Shown: positions 41,948 to 51,291, numbered from the stretch's first letter. The stretch is 64,000 nucleotides of DNA from Desulfovibrio subterraneus (GCF_013340285.1 NZ_BLVO01000013.1:355574-419573); one strand, 5' to 3'. The notes: a model not told the origin generated them from the sequence alone. Numbers and translations are program-made.

Positions 41948-44083
41948 ATGCAAAACGGAACATCTCTTTGCAACTGGAAGAGAATTCTTCTGTACGCCAT
42001 TGCGGCGTACGGCATCGCCCTTGGTGTGCGGCTGATGCAACCTAACCCGCTGCCGGATGCCATTACCATGGTGGACGGCGAATACCTGCTCGGCACGCAC
42101 GATGCCTACAACTGGCTCATACGGGCCATTGATCCGCAGACTTTCGGCTCGCATCCCATGTCTGTGCTGACAAGGGTATTTGTCGAGTTCACGGGCATTT
42201 CCTACGAGACAGTCGCCTTTTGGGCGCCCCCCATTCTGGCGAGCCTTGTAGCCGCCGTGGTGGTGTGCTGGGCTGCCCTGCTGGGCAGTGCGGAAATGGG
42301 GTTGATCGCCGGTGTGGTCGCGGCACTCTGTCCCGGTTTTCTGTACCGCACGGTGTTCGGCTTTTACGACACCGACCTTGTCATGCTGCTCATGCCGCTG
42401 CTGCTTACGCTGGCTCCGGCAGCCTTGCTGCAAGGCAGGATTCACACTCCGATGGACATGTGGAAGGCCCGCAAAAAAGATCAGGGCAGCAGCGTACCCG
42501 ATGCGGGCAAGCCTGTTTCACGTATGCTCATGGGGCTTTTGCTTCTTTCCGGCATGATCGGCTGGTGGATGCAGGAATGGCATGTCTTTTTCCTGTATCT
42601 CTCCAAGATATTCCCGCTGGTGGCTCTGGCACTGGTGCTGCTGCTCGGCAGACGCGGTGGCCGCGTGCCGCTGCTTGCGGGGCTGGCGCTTTATGCGCTG
42701 CCCATGGGCGGCGGGTGGATAGGGAGCATTCTCGCGCTTCTTCTGTTCGGGGTGCATGCGTTCCCGTCACACATTCCCGCAAGGCCGCTTGAACATCGCT
42801 TTGCTCCTGTCGTGCTGGTGCTGGTCATTGCGCTGGCAGGGCTGGATGCCTCTTTCTTCCAGTCCGTGCTCATCCGCATCAATCTGTACCTCAAGCCCGT
42901 TGCCAGCGACGGAGATGCCGCGCGCTATGGCCTCAAGGTGGCCTTCCCCGCCGTGGTGCAGAGCGTTATCGAGGCGCAGAACATGTCGCTGAGCGATCTC
43001 TTCGGCTATCTGTATCCCGTTACCGGTGTGGTTGTGCTCGGCCTGCTCGGCTTTCTGGCAACCCTGTGGTTTGCACCTTCGGCCACCATGCTGCTGCCGC
43101 TGCTGGTGCTTGGTCTGCTGAGCGTGAAGCTGGGCGGACGCATGATCATGTTTGCGGCACCGGCCGTGGGGCTGGGCATTGCCATGCCCATTCATTACCT
43201 GCTGCTGCACTGCCGTTCTGCCCGTTTGAATTCAGGGGCGGCACGGCTGGCCATCAGCTGCGTCTTGTCGCTGCTGCTCGCCGTACCCATCTGGGCTCAG
43301 ATTTCCGCGCTGCCCTATGTCCCGTTTATCTCCGCGCCGCATGTGAAGGCCCTGAAGGCCGTAAAGGGCGAAACACCGGCCGATGCGGCCATCTGGACAT
43401 GGTGGGACTGGGGCTATGCCACGCAGTTTTTCACGCGCAAATGGACATATTCCGACGGCGCGCGGCATAACTCGGACAGGCTGTATCCTACGGCCGCCAT
43501 CTACACGACAGATTCCCCCCGTTTTGCCAATCAGCTCATCAAGTACATCATGAATAATGATGAAAACCTCTATTATGCGTGGAAGGGCAAAAGCGCGCAG
43601 GAGGTCGAGATCATTCTCGCCGAGCTGAAGGACAGGGATCTGGGGCTTTCGCTGCCGCGTAAGCAATATCTTGTAGTGACCGTGGATTCATTGAAGCTGG
43701 GCGCGTGGATCACTCGTTTCGGCACATGGAATTTCAGAAGAAATTCCATGCAGGGATACAACGTGAGCAGGCTGGGGAATATCAGGGTTGATCTCAATCA
43801 GGGCTATTTTGCGGAAGTGAAGGCCGGAGAGCTCACGCCTGTTGCGGTGGACAGTGTGGATATGATCGCCGCCGAAGGGGTGGAGCATCACGACTACATG
43901 CGGCAGAGCGGCATCCATCTCGTCATCGACATGCTGTCGGGATCGCAGTTCATCATGGACTCCGCCATGTATAAAACCATGATGGTGCAGATGCTTCTGC
44001 GAAAGTCGGATGACCCCGCCCTTGCTCCGTATTTCAGGCTGGTCTACGGCAACGGGCATACCCGTATTTTTGAGGTGCTTTGA
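41948..44083 (+). CDS. STT3/PglB-type oligosaccharyltransferase
   Basis: This 711-residue membrane protein has about twelve to thirteen N-terminal helices and a soluble C-terminal domain from about residue 475. The catalytic signature WWDWG is at residues 485-489. The first external loop has HDAYNW (near residue 50), which fits the metal- and acceptor-binding acidic site of STT3. STT3 enzymes transfer lipid-linked glycans to asparagine in the periplasm; a functional PglB is known in Desulfovibrio. AGGAG lies 6 bases before the ATG at 41948. No other glycosylation genes are next to it, so glycan assembly is encoded elsewhere. Confidence 0.9.
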   Translation: MQNGTSLCNWKRILLYAIAAYGIALGVRLMQPNPLPDAITMVDGEYLLGTHDAYNWLIRAIDPQTFGSHPMSVLTRVFVEFTGISYETVAFWAPPILASLVAAVVVCWAALLGSAEMGLIAGVVAALCPGFLYRTVFGFYDTDLVMLLMPLLLTLAPAALLQGRIHTPMDMWKARKKDQGSSVPDAGKPVSRMLMGLLLLSGMIGWWMQEWHVFFLYLSKIFPLVALALVLLLGRRGGRVPLLAGLALYALPMGGGWIGSILALLLFGVHAFPSHIPARPLEHRFAPVVLVLVIALAGLDASFFQSVLIRINLYLKPVASDGDAARYGLKVAFPAVVQSVIEAQNMSLSDLFGYLYPVTGVVVLGLLGFLATLWFAPSATMLLPLLVLGLLSVKLGGRMIMFAAPAVGLGIAMPIHYLLLHCRSARLNSGAARLAISCVLSLLLAVPIWAQISALPYVPFISAPHVKALKAVKGETPADAAIWTWWDWGYATQFFTRKWTYSDGARHNSDRLYPTAAIYTTDSPRFANQLIKYIMNNDENLYYAWKGKSAQEVEIILAELKDRDLGLSLPRKQYLVVTVDSLKLGAWITRFGTWNFRRNSMQGYNVSRLGNIRVDLNQGYFAEVKAGELTPVAVDSVDMIAAEGVEHHDYMRQSGIHLVIDMLSGSQFIMDSAMYKTMMVQMLLRKSDDPALAPYFRLVYGNGHTRIFEVL

Positions 44084-44259
44084 CGGAATCCGCTTTGGGC
44101 GGAACCGGTTCTGCTCCCGGTGAAGCAGTCTGCCAGCTTGCCTGCCAAATTGTCTGCCAGCGTGTTTGGCTGTGTGCCTGTCAGGCTCGCGAACCAGCCT
44201 TGCTGCCCGTTCCGCACGTGTGGCCTGTTTTCAGTCTCGTGCGTTCTATCCGTTCAGAA

Positions 44260-44730
44260 TTATTCGTGATGGTAGGGGCTGCCTCTGAGAATGGCATCGG
44301 CCCTGTAGAGCTGTTCCATCAGCAGAACCCGCGCCATTTCATGCGTGAAGGTCATGGGGGAAAGACTTATCTTGTGCCTACAGGCCGCCAGTACGGCAGG
44401 CGCAAGACCAAAAGCTCCGCCGATGATGAAGCAGGGAATGCGGTTGCCGTCCATTGAGATGTCTTCCATGAAATGGGCAAACTTGACCGAGGTGTATGTC
44501 TTGCCGTGCTCGTCCATGCAGATGGGTATGTCGGCAGGGCCGAGAGCGGCAAGAATGCGCTCGCCTTCCTCGGCATTGCGTTCCGCGTTGGGCAGTTTTG
44601 CATTGCCGTCCTTGACGATACACTCCTGTATCTTTATCGAGTGTCCGAGCCGTTTGCGGTAGTGCTCGGCGGCATCAGCCCAGAAGGGCTCCTTGATTTT
44701 TCCGACAACGATCAGCTTGATGTGTTTCAT
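44260..44730 (-). CDS. rlmH: 23S rRNA (pseudouridine1915-N3) methyltransferase
   Basis: This 156-residue SPOUT methyltransferase begins MKHIKLIVVGKIKEPFWADA and contains the SAM-knot region FIIGGAFGLAPAVL. Its C-terminus is EQLYRADAILRGSPYHHE, close to the standard GEPYHH ending. RlmH modifies pseudouridine 1915 in 23S rRNA. It faces the STT3 gene and diverges from the TsaC-type gene. Confidence 0.93.
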   Translation of the reverse strand: MKHIKLIVVGKIKEPFWADAAEHYRKRLGHSIKIQECIVKDGNAKLPNAERNAEEGERILAALGPADIPICMDEHGKTYTSVKFAHFMEDISMDGNRIPCFIIGGAFGLAPAVLAACRHKISLSPMTFTHEMARVLLMEQLYRADAILRGSPYHHE

Positions 44731-44910
44731 GGCGTCCGGATGCGTGGTATGTGGGTGCTTCGCGGAAGGAACGGCCTGCGCCCGCTGCGCCGGAGGTTGC
44801 TTCCTTCGGAATGGTACCCTGTGTGCGGCGATGGCTCAATAACCGATGTGGGATGCAGGGGCAACCCCGGCATGTTTCCGCAGGCGGAGAAAAGAACAGT
44901 AGGAGTGCGC

Positions 44911-45543
44911 ATGCAAACGGCAACGCCGGACAGACTGGATATGGAAACGGCGGTTCGCCTGCTGAGAAACGGCGACGTGGTGTGTTATCCCACGGAGACG
45001 TTTTTTGCCGTGGGGTGCAGCGCTTTTGATGTGTTTGCCATTGAGCGGGTTTTTCAGGCCAAAAAGCGCTCCGGTTCCATGCCCCTGCCCGTGATTATCG
45101 GCAGCCGCGAGCAGCTCGGCATGCTCACGGATGTGAATTCCGGAACTGTGAACAGGTTGGCAGATGCCTTCTGGCCGGGGTCGCTCTCCATCCTCGTTAC
45201 CGCTTCCGCTGCCGTTCCGGCCATTCTTACCGGCGAGACCGGCAGGGTGGCCGTGCGCCTGTCACCCCATCCCATGGCCCGCGAACTGTGCCTTGCCGCG
45301 GGTGTGCCGCTTGTTTCCACCAGCGCCAATATCAGCGGGCATCCCGCAACCACGCAGGCTGGCGGGCTGGACCCGCGGCTTGTTGCTGGCACCGGCGGTG
45401 TGCTCGATATGCCGCCCGCACCACAGGGGGGCAAAGCCTCCACGCTGGTCGAGATAACAGGGCCGGAGACCGTGCGTATCGTGCGGCAGGGGCCGGTTAC
45501 GGAAGAAGCGCTGCTGGCGGCCGGTTTCCGGATTATGCCATAA
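44911..45543 (+). CDS. Sua5/YciO/YrdC family L-threonylcarbamoyladenylate synthase
   Basis: This 210-residue protein shows the family fold: VVCYPTETFFAVGCSAF near residues 23-39, KKRSGSMPLPVIIGS and VSTSANISGHP near residue 140. Related enzymes make threonylcarbamoyl-AMP for t6A modification of tRNA. The AGGAG site lies 6 bases before the ATG at 44911; a longer in-frame extension upstream runs antisense to rlmH and is not supported. It diverges from rlmH. Confidence 0.88.
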   Translation: MQTATPDRLDMETAVRLLRNGDVVCYPTETFFAVGCSAFDVFAIERVFQAKKRSGSMPLPVIIGSREQLGMLTDVNSGTVNRLADAFWPGSLSILVTASAAVPAILTGETGRVAVRLSPHPMARELCLAAGVPLVSTSANISGHPATTQAGGLDPRLVAGTGGVLDMPPAPQGGKASTLVEITGPETVRIVRQGPVTEEALLAAGFRIMP

Positions 45544-45738
45544 GCGCAAACGTCTGCGGGGAGCCCATGAGCCTCGGCATACAAAGAGAGCGGGGGCGGG
45601 AGTACAGGATTTTTGTCCGGATAAAAGCGCCGGTTCAGTTCCTTGTACTTTTTTGCCGTACAGGCAGGAAGGGGTTGTATGTGTAAAATCCGTGTTGTTC
45701 TGCACTGTTAGTTGTAATTGTGTCAACGGTTGCTGATG

Positions 45739-45756
45739 TTGGCATGGTGTGTGCTT
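45739..45756 (+). promoter_or_regulatory. Possible sigma54 promoter
   Basis: TTGGCATGGTGTGTGCTT has TGGCA and TGC with the GG and GC pairs in the correct sigma54 spacing; the first T of the -12 TTGC is a G. Transcription would begin near 45765, just ahead of a strong terminator. Confidence 0.45.
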
Positions 45757-45764
45757 AAGAACGA

Positions 45765-45829
45765 ATACCTTCTTTCTTTGGCAAAAGGACGGCCTTGTCG
45801 GGTGGCACCGGCAGGGCCGTCCTTTTTTT
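45765..45829 (+). ncRNA. Candidate short transcript ending in a strong terminator
   Basis: A transcript from the predicted start would be about 65 nucleotides. It has a pyrimidine-rich single-stranded start (CCTTCTTTCTTT) that could pair with ribosome-binding sites. A 12-bp terminator stem (AAAAGGACGGCC, 45783-45794, with GGCCGTCCTTTT, 45815-45826) ends in T residues. The same stem could instead simply terminate transcription of the upstream TsaC-type gene. No coding frame is convincing in 45544-45892. Confidence 0.4.
45783..45829 (+). terminator. Rho-independent terminator before the NUDIX gene
   Basis: A 12-bp perfect stem with a 20-base, partly structured loop is followed by seven T residues. 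Confidence 0.88.
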
Positions 45830-45892
45830 GATCTCTTTTCCCTTTTGAGTTGGCGGGTTCTGGGTGTACACTGTACGTGCAGGAGTATTCAG

Positions 45893-46357
45893 ATGAACAG
45901 CGATTCAACTTGCCCGCATTGCGGAAAACGTGTCAGAATATACCGTAATCCGGTTCCGACAGTGGATATTATAATCCATGAACCGGACAAGGGGGTATTG
46001 CTGATCGAACGTAACAATCCGCCCTTAGGGTGGGCGTTACCCGGTGGGTTTGTGGACTACGGTGAGACAGTGGAGGCTGCCGCTGTTCGCGAAGCATCGG
46101 AGGAAACCGGCCTTGCCGTTACGTTGACCGGATTGCTCGGTGTGTATTCCGATCCCTCGCGGGATGCGCGCATGCATACCATGAGCTGCGTTTTTACGGC
46201 CACGGCAGAGGATGTAACCGTGCTGACTGCCGGAGATGATGCCGGTGCTGCCCGTTTCTTTCCGCTGAATGCCCTGCCGGGTCTGTGTTTTGACCATGGT
46301 CGCATTCTGGATGATTTCAAAAAGCGGCTCCAACACGATGCTAAAACATCGAGCTGA
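45893..46357 (+). CDS. NUDIX hydrolase with N-terminal CPxC motif
   Basis: This 154-residue protein has the full Nudix box GGFVDYGETVEAAAVREASEETGL (G-x5-E-x7-REAxEExGL), which coordinates Mg2+ for diphosphate hydrolysis. The N-terminus CPHCGKRVRIYRNPVPTVDII looks like a small zinc-ribbon remnant, as in several Nudix families related to NudC or ADP-ribose pyrophosphatase. AGGAG lies 7 bases before the ATG. The substrate is unknown. It comes 135 bases before glgA. Confidence 0.9.
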   Translation: MNSDSTCPHCGKRVRIYRNPVPTVDIIIHEPDKGVLLIERNNPPLGWALPGGFVDYGETVEAAAVREASEETGLAVTLTGLLGVYSDPSRDARMHTMSCVFTATAEDVTVLTAGDDAGAARFFPLNALPGLCFDHGRILDDFKKRLQHDAKTSS

Positions 46358-46491
46358 CCATAATAATTGAATTCTTCATCGGGCGGAGTAGCGTCTAATC
46401 GATGTATCCGGTTTCAGATACCGGCCTGCTTCTGAGGGGGAGGCAAGTCGGAAGAAGGAACAGGACAGAGCATGAAGAGGTATGGAAGCAG

Positions 46492-47943
46492 ATGAGACCT
46501 CAGGTTGTATTCATTACATCGGAAATGTATCCCTTCTCCAAGACGGGTGGTCTGGGTGACGTTCTTGGGGCATTGCCGCTGACGCTGCACAGGATGGGGA
46601 TACGGACCGCGGTCGTCACCCCGTTTTACGGGAGACTGGGTTCGGCAGAGTTCGGCGTGCATCTGGCATGGTCCGATTGCCAGGTGGGCTACCCTTGGGC
46701 GCCCATTACCGCTGATATATTTCAGGCCAACTTTCACGGCATGCCGGTCTACTTCGTGCATCGCAGCGAATATTTCGACCGGCGGTTCTATTACAACGAC
46801 CATAAAGGCGACTATTTCGACAACGCGGAACGGTTCATATTCTTCAACCGCGCGGTCATGGAATTTCTCAAGCGCCTCGGTCCCGCTCCGTACATCCTGC
46901 ATGCGCACGACTGGCAGGCATCGCTTGTTCCGGCCTATCTGAACTACTGGCGGCAGACCGATCCGTTCTGGCAGGATACCCGCAGCGTCATGACCATTCA
47001 CAACCTTGCCTTTCAGGGGCGGTTTTCTTCACGTCTCTTTGAAGGGGCAGGGTTGCCGCCGCAGGCGTGGTCCATGAACGGAGTGGAGTTCTACGGCGAC
47101 TTCAATTTTCTCAAGGGCGGCATATCCTGCGCAGACAAGATCACCACTGTTTCGCCCACCTATTCCCGGGAGATTCTTACCGAGGAGTTCGGCTGCGGGC
47201 TGGAGGGGGTGCTGCGGGCGCGGCAGCACAAACTGCACGGCATTCTGAACGGGGCGGATTATTCCATATGGAACCCCGGCAACAACAAGTTCATTCCCTG
47301 CAATTACGGGGTCAATGCCCTGAAGGGGAAGCGCAACTGCAAGATAAGCCTCATCAATGAACTGCACCTTGACCCGGCACTGAAGGATAAGCCCATTCTT
47401 GGCTTCATAGGCCGCCTGCGCCGTCAGAAGGGGGTGGATCTGCTCATCGATATTCTGCCCCAGCTGTTACAGCAGGATGTGGGCGTTGTGGTGCTGGGTG
47501 AAGGCAATCTGGAAAAAGAAGCCCGCCTGCAGAACATGATGGAGGATTACCCCGGTCGTCTTTCCACGCTGGTCAGCTACACGGAAGATCTTGCACACCG
47601 CATTCAGGCGGGATGCGATATATTTCTCATGCCTTCCACCTATGAGCCGTGCGGCCTGACGCAGATGTATGCCCTGCGTTTCGGCACGCCGCCTGTGGCA
47701 ACGGCCGTGGGCGGGCTGCGCGACACCATTGTGCCGTGGCCTGACAAGGATGCCACCGGATTCATTTTCAAAGAGCCCACATCCAAGGCGTTTCTGGACG
47801 CCGTGATGCAGGCCGTGACCGTATGGAAAACCACGCCCGACGCATGGCAGGCCATGGTGCGCCGGGCCATGCATCAGGAATTCACCTGGGAGCGCTCCGC
47901 TGCCGAATACATAGAACTCTACCGCGAACTGGGAATGCAGTAG
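46492..47943 (+). CDS. glgA: Glycogen synthase (ADP-glucose, GT5)
   Basis: This 483-residue GT5 enzyme begins [29 protein letters not shown], with the KTGGLGD ADP-glucose-binding motif. Later it has [12 protein letters not shown], the C-terminal substrate site around [22 protein letters not shown] and [13 protein letters not shown]. It extends alpha-1,4-glucan chains. The family start is at 46492; an earlier in-frame ATG would add a non-homologous 30 residues. glgB follows 20 bases after its stop. Confidence 0.96.
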   Translation: MRPQVVFITSEMYPFSKTGGLGDVLGALPLTLHRMGIRTAVVTPFYGRLGSAEFGVHLAWSDCQVGYPWAPITADIFQANFHGMPVYFVHRSEYFDRRFYYNDHKGDYFDNAERFIFFNRAVMEFLKRLGPAPYILHAHDWQASLVPAYLNYWRQTDPFWQDTRSVMTIHNLAFQGRFSSRLFEGAGLPPQAWSMNGVEFYGDFNFLKGGISCADKITTVSPTYSREILTEEFGCGLEGVLRARQHKLHGILNGADYSIWNPGNNKFIPCNYGVNALKGKRNCKISLINELHLDPALKDKPILGFIGRLRRQKGVDLLIDILPQLLQQDVGVVVLGEGNLEKEARLQNMMEDYPGRLSTLVSYTEDLAHRIQAGCDIFLMPSTYEPCGLTQMYALRFGTPPVATAVGGLRDTIVPWPDKDATGFIFKEPTSKAFLDAVMQAVTVWKTTPDAWQAMVRRAMHQEFTWERSAAEYIELYRELGMQ

Positions 47944-47963
47944 GGTTCCAAGGATACTATCGA

Positions 47964-49886
47964 ATGCAGACGCTACCTACGTTTATCGAACCCTTCGACC
48001 TTTACCTCTTCGGTAAGGGAGAACACTGGGACCTGTACCGCATACTCGGCGCGCACCCTGTTGAACAGGACGGGGGAGCGGGATACCGTTTTGCGGTGTG
48101 GGCTCCCAATGCGCAGGAAGTGCACCTGACCGGTGACTTCAATGACTGGCGGTATGGTGAACTGCCGCTGTATCCTGTCGGCTCATCCGGCATCTGGGCG
48201 GCATTTGTGCCGGAGCTGGGCAAGGGGGCTCTTTACAAGTTCGGTATCCGCGGAGTTGACGGGCGGGTGATGTACAAGACCGACCCCATGGCCCTGTATG
48301 CGGAAATGCGTCCCGGAATAGCCTCTGTCACGTGGGATCTGGATAACCATCAGTGGCAGGATGAGGCATGGATGCAGCGACGCCTTGACGAAGGTGCGCC
48401 TCTGCACGGTCCCGTCTCCATCTACGAGGTGCATCTCGGCTCATGGATGCGTCACCACAACGGCTACGGCGAGCATAGTCCCTTTCTGAACTACGACGAG
48501 ATTGCGGACCGTCTCATTCCCTATGTGCAGGAAATGGGGTTCACCCATATCGAGCTTATGCCCATAGCCGAGCATCCGCTTGACCAGTCGTGGGGATATC
48601 AGACCAGCCATTATTATGCCCCCACGTCCCGTTTTGGCACGCCTGAGATGCTCAAGAACTTTGTTGACCGTTTTCATCAGGCGGGTATTGGCGTCATTCT
48701 GGACTGGGTTCCGGCGCATTTTCCCAAGGATGAATGGTGCCTCGGGCGGTTTGACGGCAGTGCGCTGTATGAGCATCTGGACCCCCGCCTTGGCGAGCAC
48801 CCCGACTGGGGTACCTATATTTTCAACTACGGCAGGCATGAGGTGCGCAACTTCCTGTTTGCCAATGCCCTGTACTGGCTGCGCGAGTTCCATTTAGACG
48901 GGCTGCGCATAGATGCCGTGGCGTCCATGCTCTATCTCGACTATTCGCGTAAGCAGGGCGAGTGGGTGCCTAATATGTACGGCGGCAGAGAAAATCTGGA
49001 AGCCGTCGATTTTCTCGGCGAACTGAACCGCGTTGTGCATGCCGAGTTTCCCGGTGCCTGCATGGTAGCCGAAGAATCCACGGCTTGGCCGGGGGTTTCC
49101 CGTCCCCTGTATGCCGGAGGGCTTGGTTTTACCTTCAAATGGAACATGGGCTGGATGCATGACATGCTGGACTACATGCGCAAGGACCCCATCTACCGGC
49201 CCCACCATCACAGCAGTCTGACGTTTTCCATGCTCTACGCCTTTTCGGAGAATTTTGTACTGCCGCTGTCGCATGACGAAGTGGTGCACGGCAAAGGCGC
49301 GCTGCTTTCCAAGATGCCGGGCGACATGTGGCAACAGCAGGCCAACCTGCGCCTGCTTTTCAGCTACATGTGGGCGCATCCGGGCAAAAAGCTGCTCTTT
49401 ATGGGCGGCGAGTTCGGCCAGTGGAACGAGTGGAGCGAAGAACGCGAGCTGGACTGGTGCCTGCGGCAGTTCCCTGCGCATGAGGGCATCCGCAATCTGG
49501 TGAAGGACCTGAACGGCGTGCTGGTGCGCGAACCGGCCATGCACAAGGCAGATCACGACTGGAGCGGATTCCGTTGGGTGGATATTACCGACTATGCGGC
49601 ATCGGTCATCAGTTTTCAGCGCATGGCACCGGAGGCACGACCGCTGCTCTGGGTATTCAACTTCACGCCGGTTGTGCGGCAGCATTACCGCATAGCCTGT
49701 CCCGGCGGAGGACAATGGCAGGAACTGCTCAACTCGGACAGCGAGCATTACGGCGGTTCCAACGTGGGAAACAACGGTGCGCTCATGGCGGAGCAGGACC
49801 ATTTCAGCGGCGGGTACTATCTTGAGCTTACGCTGCCTCCGTTGGCGGCTCTGTGTTTTTCGCCTGTTTCTTCCGGCAGCAAGTAG
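47964..49886 (+). CDS. glgB: 1,4-alpha-glucan branching enzyme (GH13)
   Basis: This 640-residue enzyme has an N-terminal CBM48 domain (about residues 30-110) and a GH13 barrel. Catalytic carboxylates are visible in LRIDAVASMLYLDYSR (nucleophile Asp), CMVAEESTAWPGVS (acid/base Glu) and LPLSHDEVVHGKGALL (third Asp). GEHWDLYRILGAHP fits the family near the start. It makes alpha-1,6 branches in glycogen. The ATG at 47964 has AAGGA upstream. It forms an operon with glgA. Confidence 0.96.
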   Translation: MQTLPTFIEPFDLYLFGKGEHWDLYRILGAHPVEQDGGAGYRFAVWAPNAQEVHLTGDFNDWRYGELPLYPVGSSGIWAAFVPELGKGALYKFGIRGVDGRVMYKTDPMALYAEMRPGIASVTWDLDNHQWQDEAWMQRRLDEGAPLHGPVSIYEVHLGSWMRHHNGYGEHSPFLNYDEIADRLIPYVQEMGFTHIELMPIAEHPLDQSWGYQTSHYYAPTSRFGTPEMLKNFVDRFHQAGIGVILDWVPAHFPKDEWCLGRFDGSALYEHLDPRLGEHPDWGTYIFNYGRHEVRNFLFANALYWLREFHLDGLRIDAVASMLYLDYSRKQGEWVPNMYGGRENLEAVDFLGELNRVVHAEFPGACMVAEESTAWPGVSRPLYAGGLGFTFKWNMGWMHDMLDYMRKDPIYRPHHHSSLTFSMLYAFSENFVLPLSHDEVVHGKGALLSKMPGDMWQQQANLRLLFSYMWAHPGKKLLFMGGEFGQWNEWSEERELDWCLRQFPAHEGIRNLVKDLNGVLVREPAMHKADHDWSGFRWVDITDYAASVISFQRMAPEARPLLWVFNFTPVVRQHYRIACPGGGQWQELLNSDSEHYGGSNVGNNGALMAEQDHFSGGYYLELTLPPLAALCFSPVSSGSK

Positions 49887-49931
49887 TCCGTCGTGGTCTG
49901 GCAGGTCTGGCGTGCGGCGGCCGAGAAATCC

Positions 49932-49967
49932 GCGTAATCCGTGAAGTTTGTGTAATTCGTGTAATCC
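49932..49967. repeat. 9-bp imperfect tandem repeat after glgB
   Basis: Four consecutive 9-base units, GCGTAATCC, GTGAAGTTT, GTGTAATTC and GTGTAATCC, form a small imperfect array in the 245-base gap before the isoaspartyl peptidase gene. Unit 2 is the most diverged. No function is evident. Confidence 0.65.
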
Positions 49968-50131
49968 GTTGACACGTGCGGGTCGTGTGCTCTGTGTCAC
50001 CCAGTGTCGTGCAACAGAGCCGCCCTTCATGAACGGACGTGCGGTAATTGTGCAGTTGTCCCTTGATCATCGAACGCTTGCCCAGTAAAAAGCCTGTCGG
50101 ATTGTCAGCTCTCAACAAGGCGGGAAAACGT

Positions 50132-51037
50132 ATGGAACCGAAGATCATTGTGCACGGCGGTGCGTGGACCATTCCCGCAGACCGCCAGCAGGCGCATATA
50201 GACGGCTGCCACGAGGCGGCCGAGCGCGCATGGACCATGCTGCAGCGTGGTGCCACGGCACTGGATGCCGTGCAGACGGCAGTGAACGTGCTGGAAATTG
50301 ACCCCACCTTTGATGCGGGGCGCGGTTCCGTGCTTAACAGCGACGGGCAGATAGAGATGGATGCCTCCATCATGGACGGCAGAGATCTGAATTTTGGGGC
50401 TGTTGCGGCGGTGCGCCGCTACATGACACCTGTGGATATAGCCCGCAAGCTCATGGATACGGAATTCTGCTTTCTGGTGGCCGAGGGGGCAGAGCGCTTT
50501 GCCCGCGAGCAGGGGCTCAAGGAATGTGATCCTCGTGCACTGGTGACGGAGCGTGAGCTCAAACTTTTCGAGACCATCTGCAATCAGCAGGGCTATTGCA
50601 CCCACAACGCCTTCAAGCCGGTGCCGCAGGGTACGGTGGGGGCGGTTGCCATAGATGCGTACGGCAACATGGCCGCTGCCACCTCCACAGGGGGGACTCC
50701 GGGCAAGAGACCCGGCCGTGTGGGCGATGCCCCCATCTGCGGTGCCGGTGTCTATTGCGACAACCTGCTCGGCGGGGCTTCCGCAACCGGATTTGGTGAA
50801 GGTATCATCCGCACGCTCATGTGCCGGTCTGCCTGCGAGTATCTTGCGGAAAACGACGCCATGGCGGCTGCCCGCAAGGGCATAGAACTGCTGCATGCGC
50901 GTGTGCAGGGGCATGCGGGCATTATCATGCTCAACAACAAGGGCGAATATGGGGTGTTCCACAACACCGACCACATGGCCCATGCCTATGTGTTGCCGGA
51001 CGGTACCATCCATGCCTCGGTACACAAGGACAAGTAG
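50132..51037 (+). CDS. Isoaspartyl peptidase/L-asparaginase (Ntn hydrolase)
   Basis: This 301-residue protein belongs to the N-terminal nucleophile hydrolases of family T2. The nucleophilic threonine lies in PQGTVGAVAIDAYGNMAAATSTGG, where autocleavage before Thr would give alpha and beta subunits at about residue 170. Family markers also include IIVHGGAWTIP at the start and GRGSVLNSDGQIEMDASIMDG. It cleaves isoaspartyl dipeptides or asparagine. No signal peptide is seen, so it acts in the cytoplasm. Repeat copy B follows. Confidence 0.93.
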   Translation: MEPKIIVHGGAWTIPADRQQAHIDGCHEAAERAWTMLQRGATALDAVQTAVNVLEIDPTFDAGRGSVLNSDGQIEMDASIMDGRDLNFGAVAAVRRYMTPVDIARKLMDTEFCFLVAEGAERFAREQGLKECDPRALVTERELKLFETICNQQGYCTHNAFKPVPQGTVGAVAIDAYGNMAAATSTGGTPGKRPGRVGDAPICGAGVYCDNLLGGASATGFGEGIIRTLMCRSACEYLAENDAMAAARKGIELLHARVQGHAGIIMLNNKGEYGVFHNTDHMAHAYVLPDGTIHASVHKDK

Positions 51038-51062
51038 TCGCGGAATTTGCTGAAAACAAAAG

Positions 51063-51083
51063 CGGGGCACCCATGGTGCCCCG
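51063..51083 (+). terminator. Terminator hairpin, first copy (locus B)
   Basis: CGGGGCACC pairs with GGTGCCCCG around CAT, 25 bases after the isoaspartyl peptidase stop. A similar hairpin at 51249-51270 lies on the far side of the repeat. Confidence 0.7.
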
Positions 51084-51248
51084 TTCAGATAGCAGACAAA
51101 GTCATTTTTGGTATTTTTTGGCTCCGCCGGGCAGGAACCTAACGTTCCTGCACCTCGTATAAGCGATGAAAATCCGTTTTTCGAATCTCAGCTTCGGCTT
51201 AACGGAAATACGTTTTTACTGATAACGAAGGTTTGTCGGTAACCTGAG
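51084..51248 (-). repeat. Dispersed intergenic repeat, copy B (inverted)
   Basis: The reverse complement of this 165-base segment matches copy A over nearly its whole length, including the 8-bp hairpin GCAGGAAC/GTTCCTGC at 51131-51151. It is inverted relative to copies A and C. A two-base shorter T/A run and an extra base near 51181 change any shared frame, so the element is probably non-coding. Confidence 0.88.
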
Positions 51249-51275
51249 GCGGGGCACCATGGTGTCCCGCTTTTC
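51249..51275. terminator. Terminator hairpin, second copy (locus B)
   Basis: GCGGGGCACC pairs with GGTGTCCCGC over 10 bp with one G-T pair. It is followed by TTTTCTT on the plus strand. It lies 22 bases from the end of the NikL-like gene on the minus strand. Confidence 0.75.
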
Positions 51276-51291
51276 TTACTGTATTTGCGTC

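Noticed and set aside
44473-44910. A 146-codon extension at the N-terminus of the TsaC-type gene.
   Set aside because: The extension runs antisense to rlmH and its protein has no family resemblance. The ATG at 44911 has a good ribosome-binding site and matches the family start.
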